Of a DNA stretch of 64,000 nucleotides, positions 43,537 through 52,602 are shown piece after piece. Made by a program: the position numbers and the translations under genes. The stretch spans positions 145,390 through 209,389 of the forward strand of contig NZ_FNQN01000001.1 of the NCBI RefSeq assembly GCF_900107645.1, written 5' to 3'. Under the pieces are notes generated by a model. It ran no database searches. It had not been told where the DNA came from and saw only the letters and a program-made list of their open reading frames with translations. Source of the stretch: Desulfuromusa kysingii (GTDB lineage Bacteria; Desulfobacterota; Desulfuromonadia; Desulfuromonadales; Geopsychrobacteraceae). Positions within the stretch are counted from its first letter, which is position 1, and each line of letters begins with the position of its first letter.

Positions 43537-44831
43537 TCTCGGCTGAACGACAAAGCCATACTCGATCCGCTGCTGAGATCGATGCTCAACAGCTTGCTCT
43601 GTTGCAAAACCATCTGACTTATTTGCAAAAGGCATCCCCTTATTATCAGGAGTTGTTTCAGCGCTGTAACTTTTTAGCAGCTGAATTTGCTTCTTTGGCA
43701 GACTTAGCTCAGTTGCCCCTGACAAGTAAGGCTGATTTAGGTGAGTTTAATCGAAAATTCCTTGCCGTTCCTGAGCAACAGGTTGTCGATATCTGTCAAA
43801 CCTCTGGAACGACAGGTGAACCGGTGACCATCTGGCAGACTGATTCTGACTTAGAACGTCTGGCCAGAAATGAGCAAATTGCTTTTACCGCAGCTGGAAT
43901 CGTCTCCTCTGACCGAGTCTTGATCGGTGCTGCGCTCGACCGTGTATTTATGGCCGGGCTCGCCTATTTTCTCGGTCTGCGTCGCATTGGTGCGACGGCA
44001 ATTCGAGCGGGATCTGGACAACCGGCTCTGGTGGCTGAACTCATCCGCCAACAGCGACCCAATGTTTTGGTTGGCGTGCCGAGCTTACTGTTGATGATTG
44101 CTCAACAATTTCGAGAGTCTGGGGAAGATCCCGCAGAGCTTGGCATTGAAAAAGTGATCTGTATCGGTGAGCCGGTCCGGAATGATGATCTCTCCCTCTC
44201 GCCTCTAGGGGAAACATTGCAGCAGAGTTGGTCTGCCCAGATATTGGGGACCTATGCCAGCACTGAGTTGGCGACTGCGTTCGCAGATTGCCCCGCAGGT
44301 TGTGGCGGTCACTTGTTGCCGGAGTTGGTCGTGGTCGAGATTATCAATGATCAAGGTTCTCCCGTTGCTGCCGGGGAGGCGGGAGAAGTTGTCGTCACTC
44401 CGCTTGGGGTTGAGGGAACCCCGTTGCTCCGTTATCGGACCGGAGATATCGCCCGACTCCACGTTGAACCCTGTCTCTGCGGTCGTCAGACACCAAGGCT
44501 GGGACCCATTCTGGGGCGGCGCACGCAGATGCTAAAATGTCGCGGCACGACTCTGTTTCCAGCTGCGATCAGCCGGGTTCTCCAAGGGATCAGCGCGATT
44601 CATGGCCATTATTTAGAAGTTTCATCCGATTTCGACCTTTCGGATCAGTTGCGGGTTGTCGTGGGTTGTCGTGATGCCAGCTTGAATGCTGCAACGATCG
44701 CTGAGTTGATAGCTGCGAAAACGCGGGTCAAGCCGGAGGTTGTTTTGGTGACTCCAGAAGAGATTAAGTCCAAAACCATCCGACCGGACATGCGTAAACC
44801 CGTCACTTTTTTCGATCACCGGAAGCGCTAG
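43530..44831 (+). CDS. PaaK-like adenylate-forming CoA/ACP ligase
   Basis: A 433-residue AMP-forming ligase of the phenylacetate-CoA ligase branch. The ATP motif is CQTSGTTGEPVTIW (about residues 90-103). GTYASTELATAFADCPAGC (about 239-257) has the Tyr/Glu of the active site plus cysteines that resemble a structural zinc site, as does CLCGRQTPRLG. YRTGDIARL is the hinge Asp region (about 302-310). The inferred role is to activate the cinnamate-type acid made by the next gene and load it on an ACP as starter. It overlaps the acyltransferase by 7 bases. Confidence 0.85.
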   Translation: MLISAERQSHTRSAAEIDAQQLALLQNHLTYLQKASPYYQELFQRCNFLAAEFASLADLAQLPLTSKADLGEFNRKFLAVPEQQVVDICQTSGTTGEPVTIWQTDSDLERLARNEQIAFTAAGIVSSDRVLIGAALDRVFMAGLAYFLGLRRIGATAIRAGSGQPALVAELIRQQRPNVLVGVPSLLLMIAQQFRESGEDPAELGIEKVICIGEPVRNDDLSLSPLGETLQQSWSAQILGTYASTELATAFADCPAGCGGHLLPELVVVEIINDQGSPVAAGEAGEVVVTPLGVEGTPLLRYRTGDIARLHVEPCLCGRQTPRLGPILGRRTQMLKCRGTTLFPAAISRVLQGISAIHGHYLEVSSDFDLSDQLRVVVGCRDASLNAATIAELIAAKTRVKPEVVLVTPEEIKSKTIRPDMRKPVTFFDHRKR

Positions 44832-44850
44832 AGAATAAGGATAAGAAAAA

Positions 44851-46437
44851 ATGAATAAAGCAAATACGGTTGTTCTTAATGGCAACGACTTGACTATTGA
44901 TGACGTTGTTGCAATCGGGGTGGGAGACAAACAGGTTGCACTTGACCCTGAAGCCTTGGAGCGTTGTCGCGCCAGCCGGAAGTTTCTGGAAGAAGAGGTC
45001 GCAGCGAAGCGGATTATTTACGGGGTTAACACCTCCTTTGGTCCGATGTGTAATAAGATTATTGATGACGAACAGATTGAGACATTGCAGGTCAATCTGA
45101 TCCGCAGTCATGCTGCCGGATTGGGAGAACCGCTGAAAGATTATATTTCGATAGCGGTCATGGTGGTGCGCCTGAATACCTTGGTCAAAGGGTTTAGCGG
45201 AGTGCGGATTGAGCTACTGGAGCATTTGCAGTGGATGATTAACCAACGCATCGCAGCCTACATCCCCGAATGTGGCAGTGTCGGTGCTTCCGGGGATCTG
45301 ATCCATCTGGCCCACCTTTCACTGGCCATTATCGGCGAAGGCAATCTCTATTATGAAGGAGAGTTGCAGTCGGCTGAAAGTGTTTATAAAAAACTCGGCC
45401 GCGCGCCATTACGATTGAGCTTCAAGGAAGGGATTGCCTTGATGAATGGCACCAGTGCGATGACTGCCCTGGCCGCATTTGCCCTTTTTGGTGCCCGCAA
45501 ACTGATTAACGTCAGCTGTGTGACAGGAGCTTTTGCTCTTGAGATTTTTGGTGGTATTGATGATGCCTTTGACGAGGATCTCCACTTGGTCAAGCCGCAC
45601 CTCGGCCAGGTCGAGATTGCTGGAACTATCCGCAATCTATATCGGGGTTCTGGAAATATTACCTTGCGCGACGAAATGCATGAATTGATCCGACAGCAAA
45701 GCGCGGAAGGGCCAGTATTTGAGACCAGTATCAATGTTCAGGATGTCTATTCGGTGCGTTGCACCCCTCAGGTTTTGGCTCCGGTCGCTGAGGCGATTGC
45801 CCAGGCTGTTAAAGTGGTCGAAATTGAGGTCAATTCATCCAATGACAACCCCATCATTATTCCGCAGAAGAAAAAGATTATTCACGGCGGTAATTTCCAT
45901 GGCCAGAGTATCGGTTTTGTTATGGATATGCTGTGTGTCGCTATTTCGACTCTTTGCAATATCTCGGAGCGACGCACGAACAAGTATCTTGATAAAAATC
46001 TTAACGAAGGCCTCCCCGAATTTCTCATCCCCGGTACCCTGGGGCTGACAATGGGTTTTATGGGATCCCAGTATCTGGCAACATCCACCACGGCTGAAAA
46101 CCGGCAACTGGCCAATCCCGTGAGCACGAATTCAATCAGCAACAATGCTTCCAATCAGGATGTTGTCAGCATGGGAACTGTCGCTGCTCGTAAGGCATTT
46201 AAGTCGGTCAGTAACGCAAAACATATTATTACCCTTGAGATTCTCGCTGACCTGCAAGCTCTGTCATTTCGCAATGCCGATAAGTTGGGACGTGGAACCG
46301 GGCGGATTTTTCAAACTCTTAACAAAAACTTCAGCCAGTACGACAACTCGCGGATCTTTCATGAAGATCTGGTTCGTTTTCGTAAGCTGCTTTTTTCCAG
46401 TCAATTGTTTGATGATCTCTCGGTTTATTGGGATTAA
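44851..46437 (+). CDS. aromatic amino acid ammonia-lyase (HAL/PAL/TAL superfamily)
   Basis: A 528-residue MIO-dependent lyase. The Ala146-Ser147-Gly148 cofactor triad is in CGSVGASGDL, and the catalytic Tyr58 loop is IYGVNTSFGP. The substrate pocket has RSHAAG (His87), which looks like histidine ammonia-lyase. However, the HAL-specific Glu (QED) is replaced by SNQDVVSMG (Gln436-Asp437), as in PAL and TAL. I therefore infer tyrosine or phenylalanine as substrate, giving coumarate or cinnamate as the polyene starter. The adjacent PaaK-like ligase supports this. There is no histidine-utilisation gene nearby. Confidence 0.85.
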   Translation: MNKANTVVLNGNDLTIDDVVAIGVGDKQVALDPEALERCRASRKFLEEEVAAKRIIYGVNTSFGPMCNKIIDDEQIETLQVNLIRSHAAGLGEPLKDYISIAVMVVRLNTLVKGFSGVRIELLEHLQWMINQRIAAYIPECGSVGASGDLIHLAHLSLAIIGEGNLYYEGELQSAESVYKKLGRAPLRLSFKEGIALMNGTSAMTALAAFALFGARKLINVSCVTGAFALEIFGGIDDAFDEDLHLVKPHLGQVEIAGTIRNLYRGSGNITLRDEMHELIRQQSAEGPVFETSINVQDVYSVRCTPQVLAPVAEAIAQAVKVVEIEVNSSNDNPIIIPQKKKIIHGGNFHGQSIGFVMDMLCVAISTLCNISERRTNKYLDKNLNEGLPEFLIPGTLGLTMGFMGSQYLATSTTAENRQLANPVSTNSISNNASNQDVVSMGTVAARKAFKSVSNAKHIITLEILADLQALSFRNADKLGRGTGRIFQTLNKNFSQYDNSRIFHEDLVRFRKLLFSSQLFDDLSVYWD

Positions 46438-46440
46438 TCG

Positions 46441-46866
46441 ATGGAGCCGTTATCTTTGCCGATTGAGGCAGAAGAACTGGTGCCTCACCGGTTACCGATG
46501 CGTTTGGTAGACCGGTTGCTGGAGATTGACGGCCGCAACGGAATTGTTGCCGCACAGGTTGTGGCTGCATGTCCACTGGTTGATGAGGGTGGAAAGCTTG
46601 AAGATATTGCTTTTATTGAGTTGATGGCCCAAGGTTATGCTGCCCTTAAAGGCTATCTTGACCGTCTGCAGAACAGACCTGTGCGGCAAGGGTTTCTGGT
46701 CGGGATAAAAAAAATGCATCGGTTTGGGGCAGTTTTTGTTGGTGATCAACTGTTGATTAAGATTCGTACGCTGGCTGAGCTGGATGATTTTGCTGTTGCT
46801 GAAGGGGAAGTCTGGTGCATGGATACACTCGTCGCCCACGGCGAGGTGAAAGTCTGGATTAATTGA
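46441..46866 (+). CDS. hotdog-fold 3-hydroxyacyl-ACP dehydratase-like protein (ApeP/FabZ-like)
   Basis: A 141-residue hotdog protein. VPHRLPMRLVDRLLEIDG (about residues 14-31) contains the usual catalytic His region, and FIELMAQGYAALKGYL (about 60-75) is the central helix with Glu. It should dehydrate the beta-hydroxy intermediate to make each conjugated double bond. It starts 3 bases after the lyase and is followed 3 bases later by the LolA-like gene. A second hotdog gene is at 50551. Confidence 0.8.
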   Translation: MEPLSLPIEAEELVPHRLPMRLVDRLLEIDGRNGIVAAQVVAACPLVDEGGKLEDIAFIELMAQGYAALKGYLDRLQNRPVRQGFLVGIKKMHRFGAVFVGDQLLIKIRTLAELDDFAVAEGEVWCMDTLVAHGEVKVWIN

Positions 46867-46869
46867 TCG

Positions 46870-47511
46870 ATGCTGAAAAAAATATTTATCAAATATCTGT
46901 TGCTTCTATCCCTGGTATTCCTTGCCACCACCTCAGTAAATGCTGAGGAGCTGGCACCACTATTGGCAGAGTTGCAACAAGCAGCAGCAGAAACAGAGAC
47001 TCTTTCGAGCCCCTTTGTCCAGGAAAAATATCTGCAAATTTTTTCCGAAAAACTCATCTCCAATGGACAGTTTGCCTACCAGAAGCCAGATCGGCTGCGT
47101 TGGGAGCTGTTGACTCCGGTCGCATCGGGCTTTATCTTGCGTGGTGATCAGGGGGAGCGTTGGAACAGCCTCAGTCAGAAGCAGGAAAAATTCTCGGTTA
47201 AATCAGATCCGATTATGGGGATGATTGCCCAACAGCTCCTCGCCTGGGCACGAGTCGATCTTGACTGGCTCCAGAGTCGTTATCGGATGGAGGTCTCTTC
47301 CGTCACACCGATCGTCCTCACGCTGTATCCCCTTGATCAGGGGGAGGCCACGTTTATTGACCATCTGAACATTCAATTTTCTACCGATCGACGTCATGTC
47401 TCTGAGGTGCTGATGGTTGAGCAGGGGGGAGACAGTACCTTGCTCCGCTTTATTGATGCGCAGGTTAATATTGAGCTTGCGGCGGATACTTTCCAGGTGC
47501 CGGAACTCTAA
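46870..47511 (+). CDS. LolA-like outer-membrane lipid/lipoprotein carrier
   Basis: A 213-residue periplasmic protein. It has a Sec signal peptide with an AAA-type hydrophobic core (LLLLSLVFLATTSVNAEE, cleavage near residue 25). A LolA-like half-barrel follows, with SPFVQEKYLQIFSEKLISNG (about 57-76) and RLRWELLTPVASGFIL (about 82-97). Aryl polyene clusters regularly include such a carrier, thought to move the lipid through the periplasm. Its stop overlaps the exporter start by one base. Confidence 0.85.
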   Translation: MLKKIFIKYLLLLSLVFLATTSVNAEELAPLLAELQQAAAETETLSSPFVQEKYLQIFSEKLISNGQFAYQKPDRLRWELLTPVASGFILRGDQGERWNSLSQKQEKFSVKSDPIMGMIAQQLLAWARVDLDWLQSRYRMEVSSVTPIVLTLYPLDQGEATFIDHLNIQFSTDRRHVSEVLMVEQGGDSTLLRFIDAQVNIELAADTFQVPEL

Positions 47512-49889
47512 TGGGGCTGATCACGTTATGTTATCGGAGGTTTCAGCGGCGGCGTGGTTGGTTGTTGTTGCTGTTATTGATACTGCTGGCACTGGCATCC
47601 TGGAAGATATCGCAGCTCCAGATTGAAGAGAGCATTTCTGCCATGCTTCCAGATGGCAAGTCACTGGTCGCCCATGACTTTCAACTGCTGCAGCAGGCTC
47701 CGTTTGCCCGGCAACTGGTCATTCATCTGAGAGCAGATCCTGAGATTGACAGCCATGATCTCCTCGTTGCAACCGATCAGTTGCGGCTGGCTCTGCCTGC
47801 TGAACTGTTCAAAGGTCCTCTCAGTGGACCAGGAGAGATGACCACCAGTCCGCTGTTTAATCAGTTGGGGCAATACTTGCCGGTGTTGGTCAACGCTGAA
47901 GATTTACAGCAAATTGCGGCACAGTTAGAACCGGAAGAGATTGATCAACATCTGGCTGCGGACTTGGCACAATTATTACAACCGCAGGGGATGGTCCTTA
48001 AAGAGACGATCCGCCGTGATCCGTTGCAGTTGGAGGGGCTGGTACTGCAGAAGTTAAGTTCCCTGAATCCGATTCCCGAAGTGCGCTTGCAGGATGGCCA
48101 TTTTCTCAGTCGGGATGGACATAGCAGCCTGATCCTTGCGGATACTCCGATATCGATGACCGATGCTGTTGGCAGCAAAGCTTTGCTCGATGCATTTGCG
48201 GTCGCCTGTCAGCAGCTGCCGGATGGCATCCAGGCAAACCTGATCAGTGGGCACGCCTACACGCTGGCGAACGCGCAGACGATCCAGAAGGATATGAAGC
48301 TGGTATTGCTGGTTTCAGGGATGGGGATTTTGCTGCTATTTTTCCTCTTCTTGCGTTCCATCCGTGCTCTGTTTGTCTACCTTCTACCACTCTTCAGTAT
48401 GGCAATGGCTCTGGTTGTGACGGCAGCTTGGTTTAAGCCTCTGTCGGGAATAACCGTCGGTTTTGGAGCTGTGCTTCTGGGGATAACCATCGATTTTGGA
48501 CTGCATGTCTACTTTGCCTTGCGTTATGGCCGTTGCCAGCAAGGACGAGAACAATTACTGTGCGCCGTGTCTCGACCGGTTCTCTTTGGAGCCTTGACGA
48601 CTCTAGCAGCGTTTGCGGTGTTACTCTCTTCCGCGTTGCCAGGACAACGGCAGTTGGCGATTTTTGCCATGGCTGGAATTGTCACAGCGTTGCTGCTGGC
48701 ACTATTAGTGCTTCCCCATTTTATTGGCCCCAATAAAGAAAATGGAGCTTCTTCGCTACGGCAGTTACGCCGACATGTTTATGACCGCATCCCCTCCCTG
48801 CGGATTGCAGTACTGTTGATATGGCTGGGGGTTGTCGGTTTTGCTGCGGTGCAGGCCCAAGATTTAAAAATTAATGCAGAACTGCGACAGCTCAGCTATC
48901 TCCCTCCAGCATTACAACAAGCAGAACAGGCGCTAGGAGAGACCTGGGGGAATATGCGTAGTCGTGCGCTAGTTTTTGCCTCTGCACCAGATTTAGAGGG
49001 TGCCTTGGAGCTCAATGAGGATATCTGGCGCAAACTGCAGGGCCATGGGATGTTGAAAGATATTGTGAGCTTGGCACCGCTGCTCCCATCGCAACAGACC
49101 CAGCAACAGAATTTACATGCGTGGCGAACCCTCTGGCAGGAACGTCAGGCTACCGTCCGGGACCTGTTACAGCTGACGGGACAGAAATATGGTTTTGCGG
49201 ACAATGCCTTTGATCCCTTCTGGGAGCGACTCAATGAACCGGAACGTCTGGTCACTCCAGAGCTGCTTGAACGCTGGGGGTTGGAGAAAGCACTCAACAA
49301 CTTACTGTTGAAAAATGACCAGGGTTACCAGTTGTTAACCTTGATCCCCGATCAGGCTGATTTGATTCAACAGTTGGGAGAAGACTTTGCAGACCTTCCG
49401 GGGATAACTCTGGTTTCGCAGCGTCGATTCAGCCAGCAACTCAGTTATGAAATTGGTGCCGATTTCAGCCGCTTTATCACCCTTGCCGGAGTGGCCGTTC
49501 TGGTGCTGTTGGTCCTGCTGTTTCGTCGGATCCCTGAGGTGCTGCTTGCTTTATTGCCGGTGTTAACCGGGGTGCTGGTGATGTTCGGCGGCATGGGTTG
49601 GTTGGGGTTGGAAATGAACCTGTTCAACGTCGTGGCTTCAATTCTGATTATTGGTCTTGGGGTCGATTATGGCATCTTTATGGTTTGCCATGGTCAGCAG
49701 GAGGAACACCTGGCGTCGTCACGGGCGATTCTGATCTCAGGATTGACGACCTTGATTGGGTTTGGTGCTCTGGTGCTGGCCAAACATCCGGCGCTCCACT
49801 CCATTGGCTTGACAGTATTACTGGGGATCAGCGCTGCGGTACCCACTGCGGTGCTGGTGATTCCCGCTTTTCGGCCCAAGAGACACTGA
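47511..49889 (+). CDS. MMPL/RND-type lipid exporter
   Basis: A 792-residue inner-membrane exporter with two symmetrical halves. Each has one N-terminal helix (LLLLLLILLALASWKISQLQ at about residues 17-36), a large periplasmic domain and a bundle of about five helices. The second bundle is near 660-785 and contains GLGVDYGIFMVC, the RND-type Asp helix; the first bundle has GITIDFGLHVYF. MMPL-type pumps move lipids, here probably the finished aryl polyene lipid. It overlaps the genes on both sides. Confidence 0.9.
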   Translation: MGLITLCYRRFQRRRGWLLLLLLILLALASWKISQLQIEESISAMLPDGKSLVAHDFQLLQQAPFARQLVIHLRADPEIDSHDLLVATDQLRLALPAELFKGPLSGPGEMTTSPLFNQLGQYLPVLVNAEDLQQIAAQLEPEEIDQHLAADLAQLLQPQGMVLKETIRRDPLQLEGLVLQKLSSLNPIPEVRLQDGHFLSRDGHSSLILADTPISMTDAVGSKALLDAFAVACQQLPDGIQANLISGHAYTLANAQTIQKDMKLVLLVSGMGILLLFFLFLRSIRALFVYLLPLFSMAMALVVTAAWFKPLSGITVGFGAVLLGITIDFGLHVYFALRYGRCQQGREQLLCAVSRPVLFGALTTLAAFAVLLSSALPGQRQLAIFAMAGIVTALLLALLVLPHFIGPNKENGASSLRQLRRHVYDRIPSLRIAVLLIWLGVVGFAAVQAQDLKINAELRQLSYLPPALQQAEQALGETWGNMRSRALVFASAPDLEGALELNEDIWRKLQGHGMLKDIVSLAPLLPSQQTQQQNLHAWRTLWQERQATVRDLLQLTGQKYGFADNAFDPFWERLNEPERLVTPELLERWGLEKALNNLLLKNDQGYQLLTLIPDQADLIQQLGEDFADLPGITLVSQRRFSQQLSYEIGADFSRFITLAGVAVLVLLVLLFRRIPEVLLALLPVLTGVLVMFGGMGWLGLEMNLFNVVASILIIGLGVDYGIFMVCHGQQEEHLASSRAILISGLTTLIGFGALVLAKHPALHSIGLTVLLGISAAVPTAVLVIPAFRPKRH

Positions 49890-50554
49890 TGTTGCGAATT
49901 ATTTCTGTACTTTTGCTGCTGGGGTTGGTTTCATGCGTCTCTGCGACACCGCCTCAACAATTTCCCGATAATTGTCGGGCTGAGGCAAGCGTTGCTCAGT
50001 TGTTGGCAGAAAATTGGTTGGATCAGACAGGGATTTGGCGGTTACGACAAGTGACCCTTTTAGAGGTTGGCCATAAAAAAATCCCTTTAGAAGGATTCCT
50101 GCGCCTCGATCTCGCCAAGGGTGAAGCGCGTCTGGTGGCAATGAATGAAATGGGATTGGTGCTGTTTGATTTGCTGGTGACCGAAGACGATCAGCAGCTA
50201 CAGCGTGCCATCCCCCAGTTGCGACAGGTAAAAGGGCTCTCTTTGGGGATCGCACAGAGCTTACGATGGATTTTTTTGCAACCGCGGCCACAGACTGATG
50301 ATCAGTTGACAACGCGTGATAATATCCAGCAGTTGCGGCGGGAACTCCCTGGTGGCAGTCTTGCTTTTAACTACGATTGTCGCAGAGACTTACGCAATAT
50401 CCGTTTTTTGGCAGATGGTGGTGATTGGCGGGTTGCTTATGACCAGTATCGTCAGTTTGGTTCGAGTCGCTTGCCCGAACTCATTATTATGAATGATTTT
50501 CAACATGGGGTTAAATTGTCCCTCTGGATCCGTGAGGTCAAACAAGAACGATGA
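49889..50554 (+). CDS. DUF3261-like lipoprotein of aryl polyene clusters
   Basis: A 221-residue lipoprotein. The signal MLRIISVLLLLGLVSC ends in a lipobox with lipidated Cys16. The mature part is beta-rich and fits DUF3261, a small outer-membrane lipoprotein family seen in aryl polyene clusters. A much longer in-frame ORF start (49598) lies inside the exporter and is rejected; TGATG at 49887-49891 gives stop-start coupling. It overlaps the next hotdog gene by 4 bases. Confidence 0.78.
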   Translation: MLRIISVLLLLGLVSCVSATPPQQFPDNCRAEASVAQLLAENWLDQTGIWRLRQVTLLEVGHKKIPLEGFLRLDLAKGEARLVAMNEMGLVLFDLLVTEDDQQLQRAIPQLRQVKGLSLGIAQSLRWIFLQPRPQTDDQLTTRDNIQQLRRELPGGSLAFNYDCRRDLRNIRFLADGGDWRVAYDQYRQFGSSRLPELIIMNDFQHGVKLSLWIREVKQER

Positions 50555-50928
50555 GTAGAATGCGCGCTGCGATCAAGGAATCAGCACTAGCCCCCGCACA
50601 GATCACGGAGCTGACCGGGGTCCAACGGTTTAGTTTCGGACAAAATTTTATTGGCTTTGCTGGCCATTTTCCCGAATATCCGATTCTGCCTGCGGTGCTG
50701 CAAGTTCTTCTCGCGCAGTTATTGGCTGAAGAGATCATCGGTTCGCCCTTGTCAGTTCTCTCTTTAACCCGGGCAAAATTTCTCCGTCAGTTGCGCCCTG
50801 AAGATCAGATCGAAGTGCATTTAAGCTGTCGCAAGAAGGATACCGCATGGGCTTGTCGTTGTGAACTGCAGGTTGATGGTCAAAGTGCCGCTAGCTTTAC
50901 TCTCAATCTTGGGGTTTCAACATGTTAG
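50551..50928 (+). CDS. hotdog-fold dehydratase-like protein (ApeI/FabA-FabZ-like)
   Basis: A 125-residue hotdog protein. FAGHFPEYPILPAVLQVLLA (about residues 34-53) matches the FabZ catalytic motif GHFPxxPxxPGV with His37. Together with the 46441 product it may form a heterodimeric dehydratase, as ApeI and ApeP do in E. coli. The start overlaps the lipoprotein stop (ATGA). Confidence 0.8.
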   Translation: MSRMRAAIKESALAPAQITELTGVQRFSFGQNFIGFAGHFPEYPILPAVLQVLLAQLLAEEIIGSPLSVLSLTRAKFLRQLRPEDQIEVHLSCRKKDTAWACRCELQVDGQSAASFTLNLGVSTC

Positions 50929-50949
50929 GAATAAGCCCCGTGGGAGGTT

Positions 50950-51012
50950 ATGCGACCGACCAGCGAGATTGCAGCATCTCCACCGATGACAGCTCAGCAG
51001 AAAAAGGATTAA
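50950..51012 (+). CDS. possible 20-residue small ORF
   Basis: The ATG at 50950 follows GGGAGG at a short 2-base spacing and reads 20 codons to TAA. An alternative 32-codon frame (50922-51020) overlaps both neighbours exactly, at the hotdog stop and at the thioesterase start. Either could simply be coupling sequence; no family is recognised. Confidence 0.15.
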   Translation: MRPTSEIAASPPMTAQQKKD

Positions 51013-51016
51013 AACC

Positions 51017-51478
51017 ATGAAAAAGCCCTATTTCCGCCGTCAGGATAACGCTCCAGAACCATTGCGTTGTCGTGTTGACCGGGTGGTCCGTTTTGAAGAG
51101 GTCGATGCTTTGGCGATTGTCTGGCATGGCCGTTACCCAAGTTACTTTGAAGATGGACGGGTGCTCCTTGGGGAAAAATATGGACTTGGCTATATGGATT
51201 TTTATCACCAGGGGGTGATTGCCCCCATCAAGCAAATTCATGTTGATTACAAGCTGCCGCTCCGTTTTGGTGATCACTTTACGATTGAAGCCTTACTTCA
51301 CTGGACCGATGCGACCCGACTGAATCATGAATTTATTATTCGCAATGCTGCTGGAGAGATAACCACCACTGGCTATTCGGTGCAGTTGTTGATGGATCAG
51401 GAGCAGAATGTTTTGATGTTGCCACCGCCATGTTATGAGCAATTTCGCCAACGCTGGTTATCGGGAGAATTGCAGTGA
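51017..51478 (+). CDS. acyl-CoA/ACP thioesterase, 4HBT family (YbgC-like)
   Basis: A 153-residue hotdog thioesterase. The motif VDALAIVWHGRYPSYFEDGR (about residues 31-50) carries the catalytic Asp/His region of 4HBT enzymes. It could release the polyene acid or edit stalled chains, the role proposed for ApeK-like proteins. An AAAAAGGATT site precedes the ATG, and the stop overlaps the GTG start of the ketosynthase. Confidence 0.82.
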   Translation: MKKPYFRRQDNAPEPLRCRVDRVVRFEEVDALAIVWHGRYPSYFEDGRVLLGEKYGLGYMDFYHQGVIAPIKQIHVDYKLPLRFGDHFTIEALLHWTDATRLNHEFIIRNAAGEITTTGYSVQLLMDQEQNVLMLPPPCYEQFRQRWLSGELQ

Positions 51479-52602
51479 GACGGGTTGCTCTCTGCAGAAT
51501 GGCCACAGTCACCGCCCTGGGGGATGGACTGGATCAACTTTGGGAGCGGTTGTTGAAAGGGGACAGTGGTATCTCCTCGCTGGACCGTTTCGGCTGCGAT
51601 AATTATGTTTCTCGATATGCTGCCTGTATTGATAATCTCCAAGCTCCAGAAGGTGCATCGTTGTTGGATTCGATCCTTGATCGGGTCGCAATGCAATTGC
51701 CAGATATCCCCGCAGATAGCCGCCTGCTGGTCGCTTCAACCAAGGGTGAGGTTGATCGCTTAACGGAGGTTTGTCGACAGGGAAATCCCATCCCTCATGG
51801 AGTCTTGTTTGAACCGCTGCTCGCCAAGATCGCTAACCGTTTTGGGTTGACAACGAGGGGGTGTAATATCAACGCCGCCTGTGCTTCGTCGACGATTGCT
51901 GTCGCCAGGGGGGCGGCTATGATCGCTGCAGGAGAGGCTGAATCGGTGTTGGTCTATGCGGCTGACCTTGTCAGTGAATTTGTTTTTTCCGGATTTTCGG
52001 CGTTGCAAGCTCTCTCTGCTGAACCCTGTCGTCCATTTGATCAGGAGCGCAAGGGTCTGACGCTGGGGGAGGCCGGAGTTGCTTTGTTGTTGATGAGCGA
52101 AACCTGTGCTAAAAGTCGTGGCGAATCACCACAAGCTTATATTGCCGGCTGGGGGGTTGCTAATGACGCTCACCACGTCACCGCTCCAGCCCGTGATGGT
52201 TGTGGGTTGATGCTAGCGACTCAACAGGCGTTAAAAAAAGCGCAGATTGAAACCAAGCAAATTTCTGCAATCAATGCCCACGGAACGGGGACTGTCTATA
52301 ATGATGCCATGGAATTGACCGCTTTTAATACTGTTTTCGGGGACTCGTTACCACCATTGCATGGTGTCAAGGGGAGTCTTGGTCATTGCCTCGGTGCGGC
52401 TGGCGGAGTTGAGGTTGCCATCGCCTCCCGCTCTTTGCAGCAACAGCTGATTCCTGCTACGGTGGGATGTGTCCAACCTGAAGCAGCCGGGCAGGGGCAG
52501 TTGAGCACTGCGTCACAAAACATCTCTGGTGATTATCTCCTCTGTAGTAACTCTGGTTTCGGTGGTATCAATGCGACGCTTATTTTGCAGGGGGTGGGGT
52601 AA
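51475..52602 (+). CDS. beta-ketoacyl-ACP synthase (paired with a Cys-less partner)
   Basis: A 375-residue ketosynthase using a GTG start that overlaps the thioesterase stop. The triad is Cys136 in NAACASST, His269 in NAHGTGTV and His304 in KGSLGHCLGAAGG. It is about 30 residues shorter at the N-terminus than the other ketosynthases. It overlaps the next gene (TAATG), whose product lacks the catalytic Cys, a KS/chain-length-factor arrangement. Confidence 0.88.
   Translation: MRRVALCRMATVTALGDGLDQLWERLLKGDSGISSLDRFGCDNYVSRYAACIDNLQAPEGASLLDSILDRVAMQLPDIPADSRLLVASTKGEVDRLTEVCRQGNPIPHGVLFEPLLAKIANRFGLTTRGCNINAACASSTIAVARGAAMIAAGEAESVLVYAADLVSEFVFSGFSALQALSAEPCRPFDQERKGLTLGEAGVALLLMSETCAKSRGESPQAYIAGWGVANDAHHVTAPARDGCGLMLATQQALKKAQIETKQISAINAHGTGTVYNDAMELTAFNTVFGDSLPPLHGVKGSLGHCLGAAGGVEVAIASRSLQQQLIPATVGCVQPEAAGQGQLSTASQNISGDYLLCSNSGFGGINATLILQGVG

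Noticed and set aside
44851-46437. Histidine utilisation enzyme HutH
   Set aside because: There are no other hut genes, the HAL-specific Glu is replaced, and the gene lies inside the polyene cluster.
49598-49888. N-terminal extension of the DUF3261-like lipoprotein
   Set aside because: It lies inside the exporter gene, and the signal peptide with lipobox begins exactly at 49889.
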